Under the pieces are notes generated by a model. That model searched no databases and was not told where the DNA came from. It saw only the letters and a list, made by a program, of their open reading frames with translations. Positions 33,863-42,768 of a stretch of DNA of 64,000 nt are shown piece after piece. The stretch is from an uncultured Bacteroidales bacterium. GTDB taxonomy: Bacteria; Bacteroidota; Bacteroidia; Bacteroidales; UBA932. The DNA is taken from positions 169,880-233,879 of the forward strand of contig ONRD01000001.1 of NCBI GenBank assembly GCA_900320185.1. Reading direction: 5' to 3'. The translations under genes and the position numbers were made by a program. Each line of letters starts with the position of its first letter. Positions within the stretch are counted from its first letter, which is position 1.

Positions 33863-34657
33863 CTACTCATAAGGAACCTTCTGCATGTGGCGGCGGACCG
33901 TCTCCAGGAGCCTGAGGCAGTTGCCCCGACTGTTGGCGGCCAGCACCAATGAAGGCTTCGACAGCGAAGGGAAAGAACCATCGAACCCACAGACAGTCCC
34001 GCCGGCTTCCTGCAATATGAGGCCGGCGGCGGCATAATCCCAGGGCATCAGGCGCATCTCGAAATAGAGCTCCGCCTTGCCTGCGGCCATCTGGCAGAGT
34101 TCCACGGCGGCGGAGCCGGTCCGGCGGAGATCGTTGCTCTCCATGTAGATGTCGTAGATGATGTCGCTGCAGAGCCGGGCATATTCCTTACGGTAAGTGC
34201 TCATGGCCGTGAACATGAGGCCCTCCTCGAAAGGGCGGTCCGACACTTTGATACGCCTGCCGTTGAGATGGGCGCCCTTTCCCCGCACTGCCGTGTACAT
34301 CTCACGCCGCCACGGACTGTAGACGACTCCCAGCACAGGTTCCCAGTCATGGACCAATGCCACGCTGATGCAGCAGCTGGCGATTCCCCTGGCATAGTTC
34401 GCGGTCCCGTCGATGGGATCCACGATCCACACGTCGTGGTGGCCCGCCGTGTCCGCCATGTCCTCTTCCTCGCAGAGGAAACCGCTGCCCGGAAGCAGGT
34501 CTGCGAGCCTTCCGGTCAGGAAATGCTGGACCGCAAGGTCGGATGATGTCACTATGTTCTCCCGGCTTCCCTTGCCGGTGACGCTGAACCCTCCGCGGCT
34601 CATCAAGGAAGACGCTTCCCGGACTATTCCGACAACTTGTTTGAGATTTACTTCCAT
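33863..34657 (-). CDS. Inositol monophosphatase family protein
   Basis: The 264-residue protein has the metal-binding motif WIVDPIDGTANYARG near residue 75-90 and CEEEDMAD upstream. Near the C-terminus LMPWDYAAAGLILQEAGG holds the second metal site. The family includes inositol phosphatase, CysQ (bisphosphate nucleotidase) and fructose bisphosphatase types; I cannot pick one. It is 11 bases from the metG region on the same strand. Confidence 0.85.
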   Translation of the reverse strand: MEVNLKQVVGIVREASSLMSRGGFSVTGKGSRENIVTSSDLAVQHFLTGRLADLLPGSGFLCEEEDMADTAGHHDVWIVDPIDGTANYARGIASCCISVALVHDWEPVLGVVYSPWRREMYTAVRGKGAHLNGRRIKVSDRPFEEGLMFTAMSTYRKEYARLCSDIIYDIYMESNDLRRTGSAAVELCQMAAGKAELYFEMRLMPWDYAAAGLILQEAGGTVCGFDGSFPSLSKPSLVLAANSRGNCLRLLETVRRHMQKVPYE

Positions 34658-34667
34658 CTTTTTCAGA

Positions 34668-35027
34668 TCAGCCTATCACGGCTCCGTTTACAACCACCTC
34701 TGCCGGAGTGACGAAACGCATCTTCCCGTCCCCCTGCTTTGCCATGAGGATCATCCCTTTGGACTCGATGCCGCGGATCACCCGGGGCTGGAGGTTCGCC
34801 AGGATGCATATCTGCTTGCCGACCATCTCCTCGGGAGCATAGTATTCCGCTATCCCGGAGACTATGGTCCTTGTGTCGATGCCGGTGTCTATCGTGAGTT
34901 TGAGCAGCTTGTCCGTCTTCGGGACCCTTTCAGCTTCCAGCACGGTTGCCGTACGGATGTCCATGGCGGCGAACGCGTCGAAGGTCACCTCGGGTTTCTG
35001 GGGCTCTATGACACTCGCGGCTTCCCT
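34668..35027 (-). pseudogene. metG: Frame-shifted C-terminal tRNA-binding domain of metG
   Basis: This 119-codon stretch has no good start of its own. It reads [14 protein letters not shown] and then [20 protein letters not shown], matching the OB-fold tRNA-binding/dimerisation domain that normally ends MetG (VSGIAEYYAPEEMVGKQ, then GIESKGMILMA). Removing one base from the run at 35024-35032 joins it in frame to the upstream part. It is intact apart from the shift, so the mutation, if real, is recent. Confidence 0.85.
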
Positions 35028-36825
35028 GGCCCTCGAGCTTGGCCACCTGGGCTTCGACCACGCTGTCCTCGACCTTGCTGAAAAGAAGCACGGCTTCCCC
35101 GAGCTGATGTCCGACTGGCAGGAGGTCTCCCCTTCCGAGATCTTTCCAGCAGAACACCGGGACATCCTCGCCTGAAGGCTTCCCGAGGGCCACCCCGTCA
35201 GGACGGGTGTGGAGGGCACGGGCCTGGCCTTCCTTGAAGAAATTCTCGGTCGGTGTACCTTCGCCCCTGCGATGGTCGGTACCGGCATCGATGCCGACCC
35301 TGAGGATACCGCGGAGCTTCTCGGCGGAGAAGGGGGTGAAAGGCTCGAAGGCCACCGCGAGGTTGGCGCAGATCTGGAGCGATGTGTAGAGGATGGACGC
35401 CGTCCTGTCCATGTCCGTCTTGGCCACTTTCCACGGCTCGGTGTCGGAGATGTACTTGTTGCCGATCCTGGCTATGTTCATGGCTTCCTTGAGGGCCTCC
35501 CTGAAATGGAAGTTCTCGATGTTTTCCTCGAGGTTCTTCCTGCATTCGGGGATGAGGGCGAGGGTCTGCGCGTCGATCGCCTCGGGCTTGAGGTTACCGG
35601 GCACCCGGCCTCCGAAATACTTGTGGGTCAGGACCACGGCCCTGTTGACGAAATTGCCGAGGATGGCCACGAGCTCGCTGTTGTTCCTCTGCTGGAAATC
35701 CTTCCAGGTGAAGTCGTTGTCCTTGGTCTCCGGCGCATTGGCGCAAAGCACGTAGCGGAGGACATCCTCCTGGCCGGGGAACTCGTCCACATATTCATTC
35801 AGCCAGACAGCCCAGTTGCGGGAAGTCGAGATCTTGTCCCCCTCGAGGTTCAGGAACTCGTTGCCGGGGACGTTGTCCGGGAGGATGTAGGTCCCTTCCG
35901 CCTTGAGCATGGACGGGAAGACTATGCAATGGAACACGATGTTGTCCTTGCCGATGAAATGGACAAGGCGGCTGGAGTCGTCCTTCCACCACTTCTCCCA
36001 GCTCTGGGGGAGGAGTTCCTGGGTGTTGGATATGTAGCCTATCGGGGCATCGAACCAGACGTAGAGCACCTTCCCCTCCGCGCCCTCGACAGGAACGGGG
36101 ACTCCCCAGTCCAGGTCGCGGCTGACCGCCCTTGGCTGCAGCCCTCCGTCAAGCCATGACTTGCACTGGCCATAGACGTTGGACCGCCATTCCTTGTGGC
36201 CTTCGAGTATCCATTCGCGGAGCCAGGGCTCGTACTTGTCCAGAGGCAGGTACCAGTGGGTGGTCTTCTTCCTGACCGGTTCGGCTCCGCTGAGTTTGGA
36301 CTTGGGGTTGAGCAGTTCCTCGGGGCTGAGGGTGCTGCCGCACTTTTCACACTGGTCCCCGTAGGCGTCAGGATTGCCGCATTTCGGGCAGGTCCCGACT
36401 ATATAGCGGTCGGCCAGGAAGGTCTTCGCCTGAGGGTCGTAGTACTGCTCGCTCTCCCTGGTGATGAAACGTCCTTCGTCGTAGAGCTTGCGGAAGAAGT
36501 CCGATGCATTCTTCTCGTGGACCTTGGAGGTGGTCCTGGAGTAGATGTCGAAATTGATCCCGAGCCTCAGGAAGGAATCCTTTATGATAGCGTGGTACTT
36601 GTCGACTATGTCCTGTGGCGTGACCCCGTTGGCGCGGGCCTTGATGGTTATCGGGACTCCGTGCTCATCGGAACCGCAGATGAACAGGACGTCCTTTCCC
36701 TGCATCCTCAGGTACCTGACATAGATGTCGGCGGGGACGTAGACCCCGGCAAGGTGTCCGATGTGTACAGGACCGTTGGCATAAGGAAGCGCGCAGGTCA
36801 CAAGTGTCCTTTTAAATTCTTTCAT
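34930..36825 (-). CDS. metG: Methionyl-tRNA synthetase, 5' part up to an apparent frameshift
   Basis: MetG charges tRNA-Met. Visible motifs are [11 protein letters not shown] (HIGH) near residue 15-25, FICGSDEHG, the zinc knuckles CPKCG and [16 protein letters not shown], and KISTSRN (KMSKS) near 330. Compared with Bacteroidota relatives, about 50 residues are extra at 510-559 (35149-35298). The frame is normal to about residue 598 (VEAQVAKLE), then runs into an unrelated sequence and stops at 34930. The missing C-terminal domain is in another frame (34668-35027). An indel in the G-rich run at 35024-35032 explains this. It may be a true mutation, leaving a still active core, or a sequencing or assembly error. 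Confidence 0.88.
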   Translation of the reverse strand: MKEFKRTLVTCALPYANGPVHIGHLAGVYVPADIYVRYLRMQGKDVLFICGSDEHGVPITIKARANGVTPQDIVDKYHAIIKDSFLRLGINFDIYSRTTSKVHEKNASDFFRKLYDEGRFITRESEQYYDPQAKTFLADRYIVGTCPKCGNPDAYGDQCEKCGSTLSPEELLNPKSKLSGAEPVRKKTTHWYLPLDKYEPWLREWILEGHKEWRSNVYGQCKSWLDGGLQPRAVSRDLDWGVPVPVEGAEGKVLYVWFDAPIGYISNTQELLPQSWEKWWKDDSSRLVHFIGKDNIVFHCIVFPSMLKAEGTYILPDNVPGNEFLNLEGDKISTSRNWAVWLNEYVDEFPGQEDVLRYVLCANAPETKDNDFTWKDFQQRNNSELVAILGNFVNRAVVLTHKYFGGRVPGNLKPEAIDAQTLALIPECRKNLEENIENFHFREALKEAMNIARIGNKYISDTEPWKVAKTDMDRTASILYTSLQICANLAVAFEPFTPFSAEKLRGILRVGIDAGTDHRRGEGTPTENFFKEGQARALHTRPDGVALGKPSGEDVPVFCWKDLGRGDLLPVGHQLGEAVLLFSKVEDSVVEAQVAKLEGQGSRECHRAPETRGDLRRVRRHGHPYGNRAGS

Positions 36826-36858
36826 ATCCTTTATTCTTTATCTTTTCAAAACTGACAA

Positions 36859-38901
36859 TCAATTACTGTCTTTTTCCCTCCCGAGTTTCACTTTCACCGC
36901 CTTGAGCACATTCCGGAGCCGCATCATCTCGCTCATGGCATCCAGTTCCGCCTGGGCGTCACCGTTTTCCTGGGCCTGCCGGAGCGCAGACATCTGGGCG
37001 TCTATCAGGCACTGGAGGCGGCATGTCTGGTAAACCAGGATGGCCTTGGGCACGTAGCTGGTCAGCCAGGAGCCCTTGTTCATCATGGAGTCGCGAAGGT
37101 TCTTGACGGACAGTTCATAGCGTTCGTCCTCGGAAAGCTGGGCGGTCACGTAGGCGACTGTCCTGTCCTCGCTGTCCAGGAGGTGCTTGACGATCTGCGC
37201 CTGGGTGTAGCCGGCATAGTACTCTTCCGAATAGGCATCGTAGGTTGCCTTGTAAGCCGGATTCTCGAAAGTCCTCTCATCCGCTTCGAGGGCCTGCGTG
37301 ATGAAATCGAAGACTGTCTGTACGGTATCCTCTCCCGAATAGAATTCCGAGTCGCTCGGGAACTTCAGCGGGGTGGTTCCGTTGGCAAGTATGAAATTGA
37401 GCAGGTCCCGTTCCGCCTTCCCCATCACCGGGTTCTCCTCCAGGCTCTCCAGCCCCTGCGGGGCTCTCTCCGGTGACTGGTAGGCAGCCTCCGCAGGGCG
37501 CGGCGCGGCCTCCAGGGATGAAGGAGCGGCGGCCTCGGACCCGTCCTTTTCCCGCCTGCGGGCACGGGCCTCGTCCTCGACGATTTTCCTGCGGGTTGCG
37601 GAAACCCTCCTTTCAAGCGCATCGTGATGGATGCTGTACCTGTCGTTCAGGAAGTTTATGTAAGTGGACCTCTTGACGGCATCCGGCATCAGGGCTATAG
37701 TGTCGCCTATCTCGTTTATTACCTCCGCCCTGCGGATCGGATCGTTCTCCGTACCCTGCATCAGCTGGGCGGCCTTGAACGACATGAAGTCCTGCTCCGA
37801 AGAGGCCAGGAAGTCCTCGACCTCGGAGAGCGTATGCTTCCTTGAATATGAATCCGGATCGTCCCCGTCGGGGATGAGCACCACCCGGACGTTCATGTCC
37901 TCCCGCAGGAACATGTCTATTCCCCGGAGGGCGGCATGGATCCCGGCGGAATCTCCGTCGTACATTATGGTGACGTTGCGGGTGAACCTTTTGATGAGGC
38001 CTATCTGCCCTTCGGTAAGGGCAGTGCCGCTCGATGCGACGACGTTGGTGATGCCCAGCTGGTGCATGGACAGCACGTCGAGGTAACCTTCCACGAGATA
38101 GCACTTGTCCTTGTCGCCCATCGCCTTCTTGGCAAAGTACAGGCCGTAGAGGGACCTGTTCTTGACATATATCTCCGATTCCTTTGAGTTGACGTACTTG
38201 GCGTAGGGCTTGCCGTCCTCCTTGGACCGCAGGGTCCGGGCGCCGAAAGCGACCACCCTTCCGCTCACCGAGTGGATCGGGAACACCACCCTGTCGTAGA
38301 AGCGGTCATGGATCTTCCCGCTCTCGCCGTCGTAACTCGCGCAAAGGCCGGTCTCAAGCAGATACTCATCCTTGTAACCGGCAGCCTTGGCGGCATCCGT
38401 AAGGGCATGGCGGGAGACAGGGGCCCAGCCCAGGCCATATTTCTCTATCGTCGAATCTTCAAGGCCGCGGCTATGGAAATACTCCACGGCTATGCTCTTC
38501 CCCTCATCGGTCCGGAGCTGCCTGCGGAAAAAATCCGCGGCGAATTCGGAGACGAGCATGAGGCTCTCCCCTCTCTGGCGCCTGGCGATCTGGTCCGCAT
38601 CCTCTTCCTCCTCCACGACCTCGATCTTGTACTTCCTCGCGAGGTACTTCAGAGCCTCAGGCCACGAAAGGTGTTCATATTCCATTATGAAACCCACTGC
38701 GGAGCCTCCCTTGTGGCAACCGAAACAATAGTAGATGCCTTTGGAAGGCACCACGTGGAAGGAAGGGGTCTTCTCGTTGTGGAAAGGACAGCATCCCCAC
38801 CAGTCGGAACCGCGGCGCTTGAGCGTCACGTAGTCTCCGACCACCTCCTCGATACGGGCGGCGTCAAGGATCTGCTGTACCGTTTCCCTGGGAATCATCA
38901 C
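36859..38901 (-). CDS. dnaG: DNA primase
   Basis: DnaG makes RNA primers for replication. The 680-residue protein has the CHC2 zinc finger at about 35-65 (CCPFHNEKTPSFHV and YYCFGCHKGG), a TOPRIM domain with CYLVEGYLDVLSMHQ and MYDGDSAGIHA, and a C-terminal helicase-binding region after a charged linker (430-490). The ATG at 38901 or 38898 overlaps the stop of the upstream DUF308 gene, suggesting coupling. It lies 33 bases upstream of metG on the same strand. Confidence 0.95.
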   Translation of the reverse strand: MMIPRETVQQILDAARIEEVVGDYVTLKRRGSDWWGCCPFHNEKTPSFHVVPSKGIYYCFGCHKGGSAVGFIMEYEHLSWPEALKYLARKYKIEVVEEEEDADQIARRQRGESLMLVSEFAADFFRRQLRTDEGKSIAVEYFHSRGLEDSTIEKYGLGWAPVSRHALTDAAKAAGYKDEYLLETGLCASYDGESGKIHDRFYDRVVFPIHSVSGRVVAFGARTLRSKEDGKPYAKYVNSKESEIYVKNRSLYGLYFAKKAMGDKDKCYLVEGYLDVLSMHQLGITNVVASSGTALTEGQIGLIKRFTRNVTIMYDGDSAGIHAALRGIDMFLREDMNVRVVLIPDGDDPDSYSRKHTLSEVEDFLASSEQDFMSFKAAQLMQGTENDPIRRAEVINEIGDTIALMPDAVKRSTYINFLNDRYSIHHDALERRVSATRRKIVEDEARARRREKDGSEAAAPSSLEAAPRPAEAAYQSPERAPQGLESLEENPVMGKAERDLLNFILANGTTPLKFPSDSEFYSGEDTVQTVFDFITQALEADERTFENPAYKATYDAYSEEYYAGYTQAQIVKHLLDSEDRTVAYVTAQLSEDERYELSVKNLRDSMMNKGSWLTSYVPKAILVYQTCRLQCLIDAQMSALRQAQENGDAQAELDAMSEMMRLRNVLKAVKVKLGREKDSN

Positions 38902-39644
38902 TCATCCGCGGTCTGGTCATCGACCCGGCCGGAGCCCCAGCCCTCCTGCGGGGCATCCACCTTCACGAAATCGACTTCCTTCGCCTCGGGGACGCCGCCG
39001 TCCCCGGCAACGGGCCCGGAAGGGCGGCCCGCATCCTGGGTGGAAATCTTCCTGACCTTCGCATACTGGAAGGTGGAGACGATTTCCGACACTCCGTAGA
39101 CTATCATGATGCAGCCTGCGATTATTCCCATGGTCCTTTCACCGAAGGGGCTGAACAGCAGGAAAGCGCCGCCCACGATGCAGATTATCGAAAGGATAAG
39201 GGAAGAGAAGCCCGCTCCCAGCAAGGACATGATGCTGGTCATCATGAAGAGCTGGACGGCTCCCAGGGCGATGAGGCCGATGGCGATGAGGGTCACCACG
39301 AAACCGGCGAGCACCTTGGGATAAAGCAGGAGAAGCACGCCGACGACCAGGACGATGGCTGCGTTGCAGACCATCAGGGTCCTCATCCTTGAGACGGCCT
39401 GCGGGGATTCCCCCCTGCTGAGTTCCTCGGCCGAGCGGATATCCTGGTTCCCATGCCTGCGGTACTTCGTGAGGGCGTGGAACAGCAAGGCGAGCCCGGC
39501 GATGATTATCAATGCAGCGATGAGCTTGACGATCAGGATGGGAGCGTTGCGGTCGGCCCCGAAGACCATGACCAGTCCGATCCCTATGGCGGCGGCAGCC
39601 CTTACCAGGCTGCTGAAACTAGACTTGTATCCAAAAGAGAACAT
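38898..39644 (-). CDS. DUF308/HdeD-like membrane protein
   Basis: The 248-residue protein has six predicted membrane segments in two groups (about residues 12-58 and 90-185), with a short charged loop between, in the HdeD/DUF308 arrangement. The C-terminal 60 residues are acidic and Gly-rich, probably cytoplasmic and disordered. HdeD-type proteins are linked to acid stress in enterics; no such role is shown here. The gene overlaps dnaG by 4 bases. Confidence 0.7.
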   Translation of the reverse strand: MFSFGYKSSFSSLVRAAAAIGIGLVMVFGADRNAPILIVKLIAALIIIAGLALLFHALTKYRRHGNQDIRSAEELSRGESPQAVSRMRTLMVCNAAIVLVVGVLLLLYPKVLAGFVVTLIAIGLIALGAVQLFMMTSIMSLLGAGFSSLILSIICIVGGAFLLFSPFGERTMGIIAGCIMIVYGVSEIVSTFQYAKVRKISTQDAGRPSGPVAGDGGVPEAKEVDFVKVDAPQEGWGSGRVDDQTADE

Positions 39645-39669
39645 ATCCGATGAAATTGTTACAGAGACG

Positions 39670-39696
39670 CAAATTTAAGAAAAATTGCTATATTCG
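39670..39696. promoter_or_regulatory. Divergent -7 boxes between DUF308 and PHP genes
   Basis: TAAATTTG on the minus strand (39670-39677) lies 25 bases from the DUF308 start. TATATTCG on the plus strand (39689-39696), with C for T at the seventh position, ends 5 bases before the PHP ATG at 39702. Confidence 0.45.
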
Positions 39697-39701
39697 TAAA
39701 T

Positions 39702-40559
39702 ATGTTTTTCGACACGCACAACCATTCCCAGTTCTCTTTCGACGGAGAGAGGACTTCGGTGGAAGAGAGCACCGGTGCCGCGATAGGCAAGGGGCTTGGA
39801 GGAATATGCTTCACCGACCACTGCGACTTCTATGTCCCGCCCATGAAAGGAGAGTTCGCCCCGGTGAAGGAGGAAGTGTTCGATCCCAAGGCACAGCAGG
39901 CTGAAATCGACAGGGTCGCTGAAGAAGTGGCCGCCGGGAAATGGGGACGAGCGGCATCGAAGAAGTTCCGCGTCCTGAAGGGAGTCGAGATCGGGCTGGA
40001 AGAGAAATCGCGGGAAGGCATCCTGGGATTCCTTGCCGGAAACTCCTTCGACCAGGTCACCGCTTCAGTCCATTACCTGGAAGACACCGATCCCTACTAC
40101 GGACCGTACTACAAGGGAAAGAACTGGAAGGAAGCCTACGGCCGCTACCTGGAAACCATCCTGAGGGAACTGAAGTGGCTGGGACCGGACAATTTCGATG
40201 TCATGGGCCATTTCGACTACGTGGTCCGCTACGCCCCCTACCCCAAGGAGAGCATCCTCTACAGGGACTTCCCCGGACTGCTGGACGAACTGCTTACCTT
40301 CCTCGCGGAAAACGGCAAGGGATTCGAGATCAACACCAAGACCTACAGGACCTACGGGCTCAGGACTCCCCAGCTCGACAGGGACATCCTCATCCGCTTC
40401 ATGGAACTGGGAGGAGAAGTCATAGTGCTCGGTTCCGACTCCCACGAATCCCGCTTCGTCGGCGAGAAATTCGACTATTTCGCCCAATACGTCAAGATGT
40501 TCGGCTACCGCAGGCTCGGACATTTCGAAGGGCGGAAGCTGAAGATGGTGACCATTTGA
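39702..40559 (+). CDS. PHP domain histidinol-phosphatase family protein
   Basis: The 285-residue protein has the PHP metal motifs: FFDTHNHSQFS at the start, FTDHCD near 46, GVEIGL near 92 and GSDSHESRF near 245. Family members include histidinol-phosphatases and other phosphoesterases. No other histidine biosynthesis gene is in the window, so the precise substrate is not secure. It starts with a TATATTCG box only 5 bases upstream. Confidence 0.8.
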   Translation: MFFDTHNHSQFSFDGERTSVEESTGAAIGKGLGGICFTDHCDFYVPPMKGEFAPVKEEVFDPKAQQAEIDRVAEEVAAGKWGRAASKKFRVLKGVEIGLEEKSREGILGFLAGNSFDQVTASVHYLEDTDPYYGPYYKGKNWKEAYGRYLETILRELKWLGPDNFDVMGHFDYVVRYAPYPKESILYRDFPGLLDELLTFLAENGKGFEINTKTYRTYGLRTPQLDRDILIRFMELGGEVIVLGSDSHESRFVGEKFDYFAQYVKMFGYRRLGHFEGRKLKMVTI

Positions 40560-40687
40560 CCGGAGGAACCGGCGTTTGGCTGAAAAAGGAGGCATTTTGC
40601 CAGGCAAACCGGTTTTTCGGGACGATATTTGCTGACATGCTGCAAAAAAAACGATATTCGCAAACGGAATTAGCATTCAGGAACAAG

Positions 40688-41122
40688 ATGAAAAGAGTAT
40701 TGACCCTCATACTGATGATGACATCCCTGTTCTGCGTCAACGCCTTCGCCCAGCTCGACGAAGCCACCATGGCCAAGAGGCAGGCGCGCAAGAACCTCGT
40801 GATAAGGGAATGGAACACCGATCCGAAGACACAGACCAAGTGGCTGGACAGGGTGACGACCTACGACGACCAGGGGCGCAAGATCGAGGAGACGGAGTAC
40901 ACCAAGTACGGCCAGAAATGGCGCGAGACCTTCGAATACGGCGACCACGGGCGCATCAGCAAGAACGTCGTCTACAACGAGAGGAACAAGGTGACCCTCG
41001 TCCGGAAATACGAGTACAACGCCGACGGCACCAAGAAGAAACAGTTCAACTACTCGCCCAACGGCAAGCTGCAGACGGTGAAAGTCTTTGAATATTCCAT
41101 CACGGAAGGAGATGGGAACTGA
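40688..41122 (+). CDS. Small exported protein of unknown function beside polyphosphate genes
   Basis: The 144-residue protein has a signal peptide (MKRVLTLILMMTSLFCVNAFA, cleaved before Gln22). The mature part is built of short beta-hairpin-like units rich in Tyr, Glu and Lys: YDDQGRKIEETEYTKYGQ, EYGDHGRISKNVVYNE and YEYNADGTKKKQFNY. They resemble weak RHS/YD-like repeats. It lies just upstream of, and its last 11 bases overlap, the polyphosphate polymerase gene. A GATATTTG -7 variant lies at about 40624-40631. Confidence 0.6.
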   Translation: MKRVLTLILMMTSLFCVNAFAQLDEATMAKRQARKNLVIREWNTDPKTQTKWLDRVTTYDDQGRKIEETEYTKYGQKWRETFEYGDHGRISKNVVYNERNKVTLVRKYEYNADGTKKKQFNYSPNGKLQTVKVFEYSITEGDGN

Positions 41123-41900
41123 TTTCGAGGCGTCCTCCGCGATAAGCCGGATGGACGCCATCTCCCTGGAAGAGATGGACTCCGTGAAACTGATGAACAG
41201 GATCGACACGAAGTACGTCACTACGGAGGAGAAGCTTCTCAAGGTCTTCGAGAGGGCCGCCGACTGCGGGTACAGTGTCTGCGAGATCATGGGCCGGAGG
41301 GTGACGGGGTATGATTCCATGTACTACGACACTCCCACGCTCGAGATGTTCAGGATCCACCGGTCCGGGAAGTACGTCCGACAGAAAGTAAGGGTCAGGA
41401 CCTATCTGGTGTCAGGGGTCACGTTCCTGGAAATCAAAAGGAAGAACAACAAGGGAAGGACCAGGAAGAAGAGGATGAAGCTGGACGGCAAGGACATTGC
41501 CGGCACCGCAGGGGCTGCTGAATTCCTGGCCGGGAACTCCTGGTACACTCTCGAAGGCATCTCTCCGGCATGCACTACCTTTTTCAACAGAATCACCCTG
41601 GTGAACAAGGAAAAGACAGAAAGGATCACCTTCGACACGGCCCTGGGCTTCTCCAATCCCAGGACGGGACGGTCAGCCGGGCTCCGGGACGCCGTCATCA
41701 TCGAGGTGAAGCAGGACGGAAGGGCGGACTCCAGGATCGGCAGGATACTCCTGGACCTGAGGATCCACCCTTTCAAGGTAAGCAAGTACTGCATCGGGAC
41801 CATCCTGACGGACACCTCCCTCCACAGGGGCAGGTTCAAGGAAAAGGTCAGGGGCATCGAGAAAATCATAGGTAAAGATCTAGAAAAAAGAATATCATGA
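41112..41900 (+). CDS. VTC domain-containing polyphosphate polymerase family protein
   Basis: The 262-residue protein matches the VTC catalytic domain. Key segments are the early MNRIDTKYVT, YYDTPTLEMFRIHRSGKYVRQKVRVRTY, FLEIKRKNNKGRTRKKR and the C-terminal VIIEVKQDG. VTC proteins polymerise or bind polyphosphate using these basic residues and glutamates in a tunnel. The frame also opens at TTG 41088; I prefer the ATG at 41112, which follows GGAAGGAG. It overlaps the DUF4956 gene start by 4 bases. Confidence 0.85.
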   Translation: MGTDFEASSAISRMDAISLEEMDSVKLMNRIDTKYVTTEEKLLKVFERAADCGYSVCEIMGRRVTGYDSMYYDTPTLEMFRIHRSGKYVRQKVRVRTYLVSGVTFLEIKRKNNKGRTRKKRMKLDGKDIAGTAGAAEFLAGNSWYTLEGISPACTTFFNRITLVNKEKTERITFDTALGFSNPRTGRSAGLRDAVIIEVKQDGRADSRIGRILLDLRIHPFKVSKYCIGTILTDTSLHRGRFKEKVRGIEKIIGKDLEKRIS

Positions 41901-42751
41901 AAACCCTGTCAAGAATTCTGGCCACCATCCTGGCGATATCGATAGGATGCGCAGCGGCATCGGCACAGGCCGTCCAGGCCCAGGTTGACTCCGCTCCGAT
42001 GGAAGAAGTGGACGATTCCTTCCTCGGCGCCGATTTCGACCCCACCATCGCCGCCGAGAACGGCTACGATGTCGAGAAGGACGACGCAGGAAACTACAAG
42101 GTCGTGTCGGGAGCTTCCGCCGCCCTCGAATCGGTCCTCGGCCTCCTCAAGCTGTTCTTCCTCAACCTCCTGGTGTCGTTCATAATCGTACACTTCCTCT
42201 ATTACCCGAAGAGCCGCAGGATGGACTATTACTTCACCTTCCTGATGTTCTCTTCGGCGATGTGCCTGCTGCTCTTCGTGATGAACAACCTGTCCCTCGA
42301 GATCGGGTTCACGATAGGACTTTTCGCCATCTTCGGGATGATCCGTTACAGGACGGAGACGGTTCCGGTCCGGGAAATGACCTACCTGTTCATCATCATC
42401 GCGATCTCCATCATCAACGGAATCGGTGCGGACGTGCCGTTCGTCCTCCTGGCAACGGCCAACGTGCTGATCATCCTGCTGATCTGGGTACTGGAGTCCA
42501 AGGGCATCCTCAGGCAGCGGACCTCCACCAAACTCGTGATCTACGACCGGATCGAACTGATAGTGCCTGAAAGGAGGAAGGAACTCCTGGAAGACCTCCA
42601 GAAGAGGACGGGCATGAAGATACGCTCCCTGGAGATCGGCCAGGTAGACTTCCTGAAAGACTCAGCCTGGATCAAAGTCAACTACATCCTCGAGGACGGC
42701 GAAAGCAACACCATCGACAACCTCAGGAAAACCAACGATTTCGTGGGATAG
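41897..42751 (+). CDS. DUF4956 membrane protein
   Basis: The 284-residue protein has a signal peptide, an acidic extracytoplasmic stretch, three to four membrane helices (about 80-185) and a C-terminal soluble domain. The conserved core FGMIRYRTETVPVREMTYLF, with IGLFAIF before it, is the DUF4956 signature. DUF4956 genes are commonly paired with VTC-domain genes, as here (4-base overlap), so it may be the membrane partner of the polymerase. Function unproven. Confidence 0.8.
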   Translation: MKTLSRILATILAISIGCAAASAQAVQAQVDSAPMEEVDDSFLGADFDPTIAAENGYDVEKDDAGNYKVVSGASAALESVLGLLKLFFLNLLVSFIIVHFLYYPKSRRMDYYFTFLMFSSAMCLLLFVMNNLSLEIGFTIGLFAIFGMIRYRTETVPVREMTYLFIIIAISIINGIGADVPFVLLATANVLIILLIWVLESKGILRQRTSTKLVIYDRIELIVPERRKELLEDLQKRTGMKIRSLEIGQVDFLKDSAWIKVNYILEDGESNTIDNLRKTNDFVG

Positions 42752-42768
42752 GGCGGCGAGGCAGGCCC

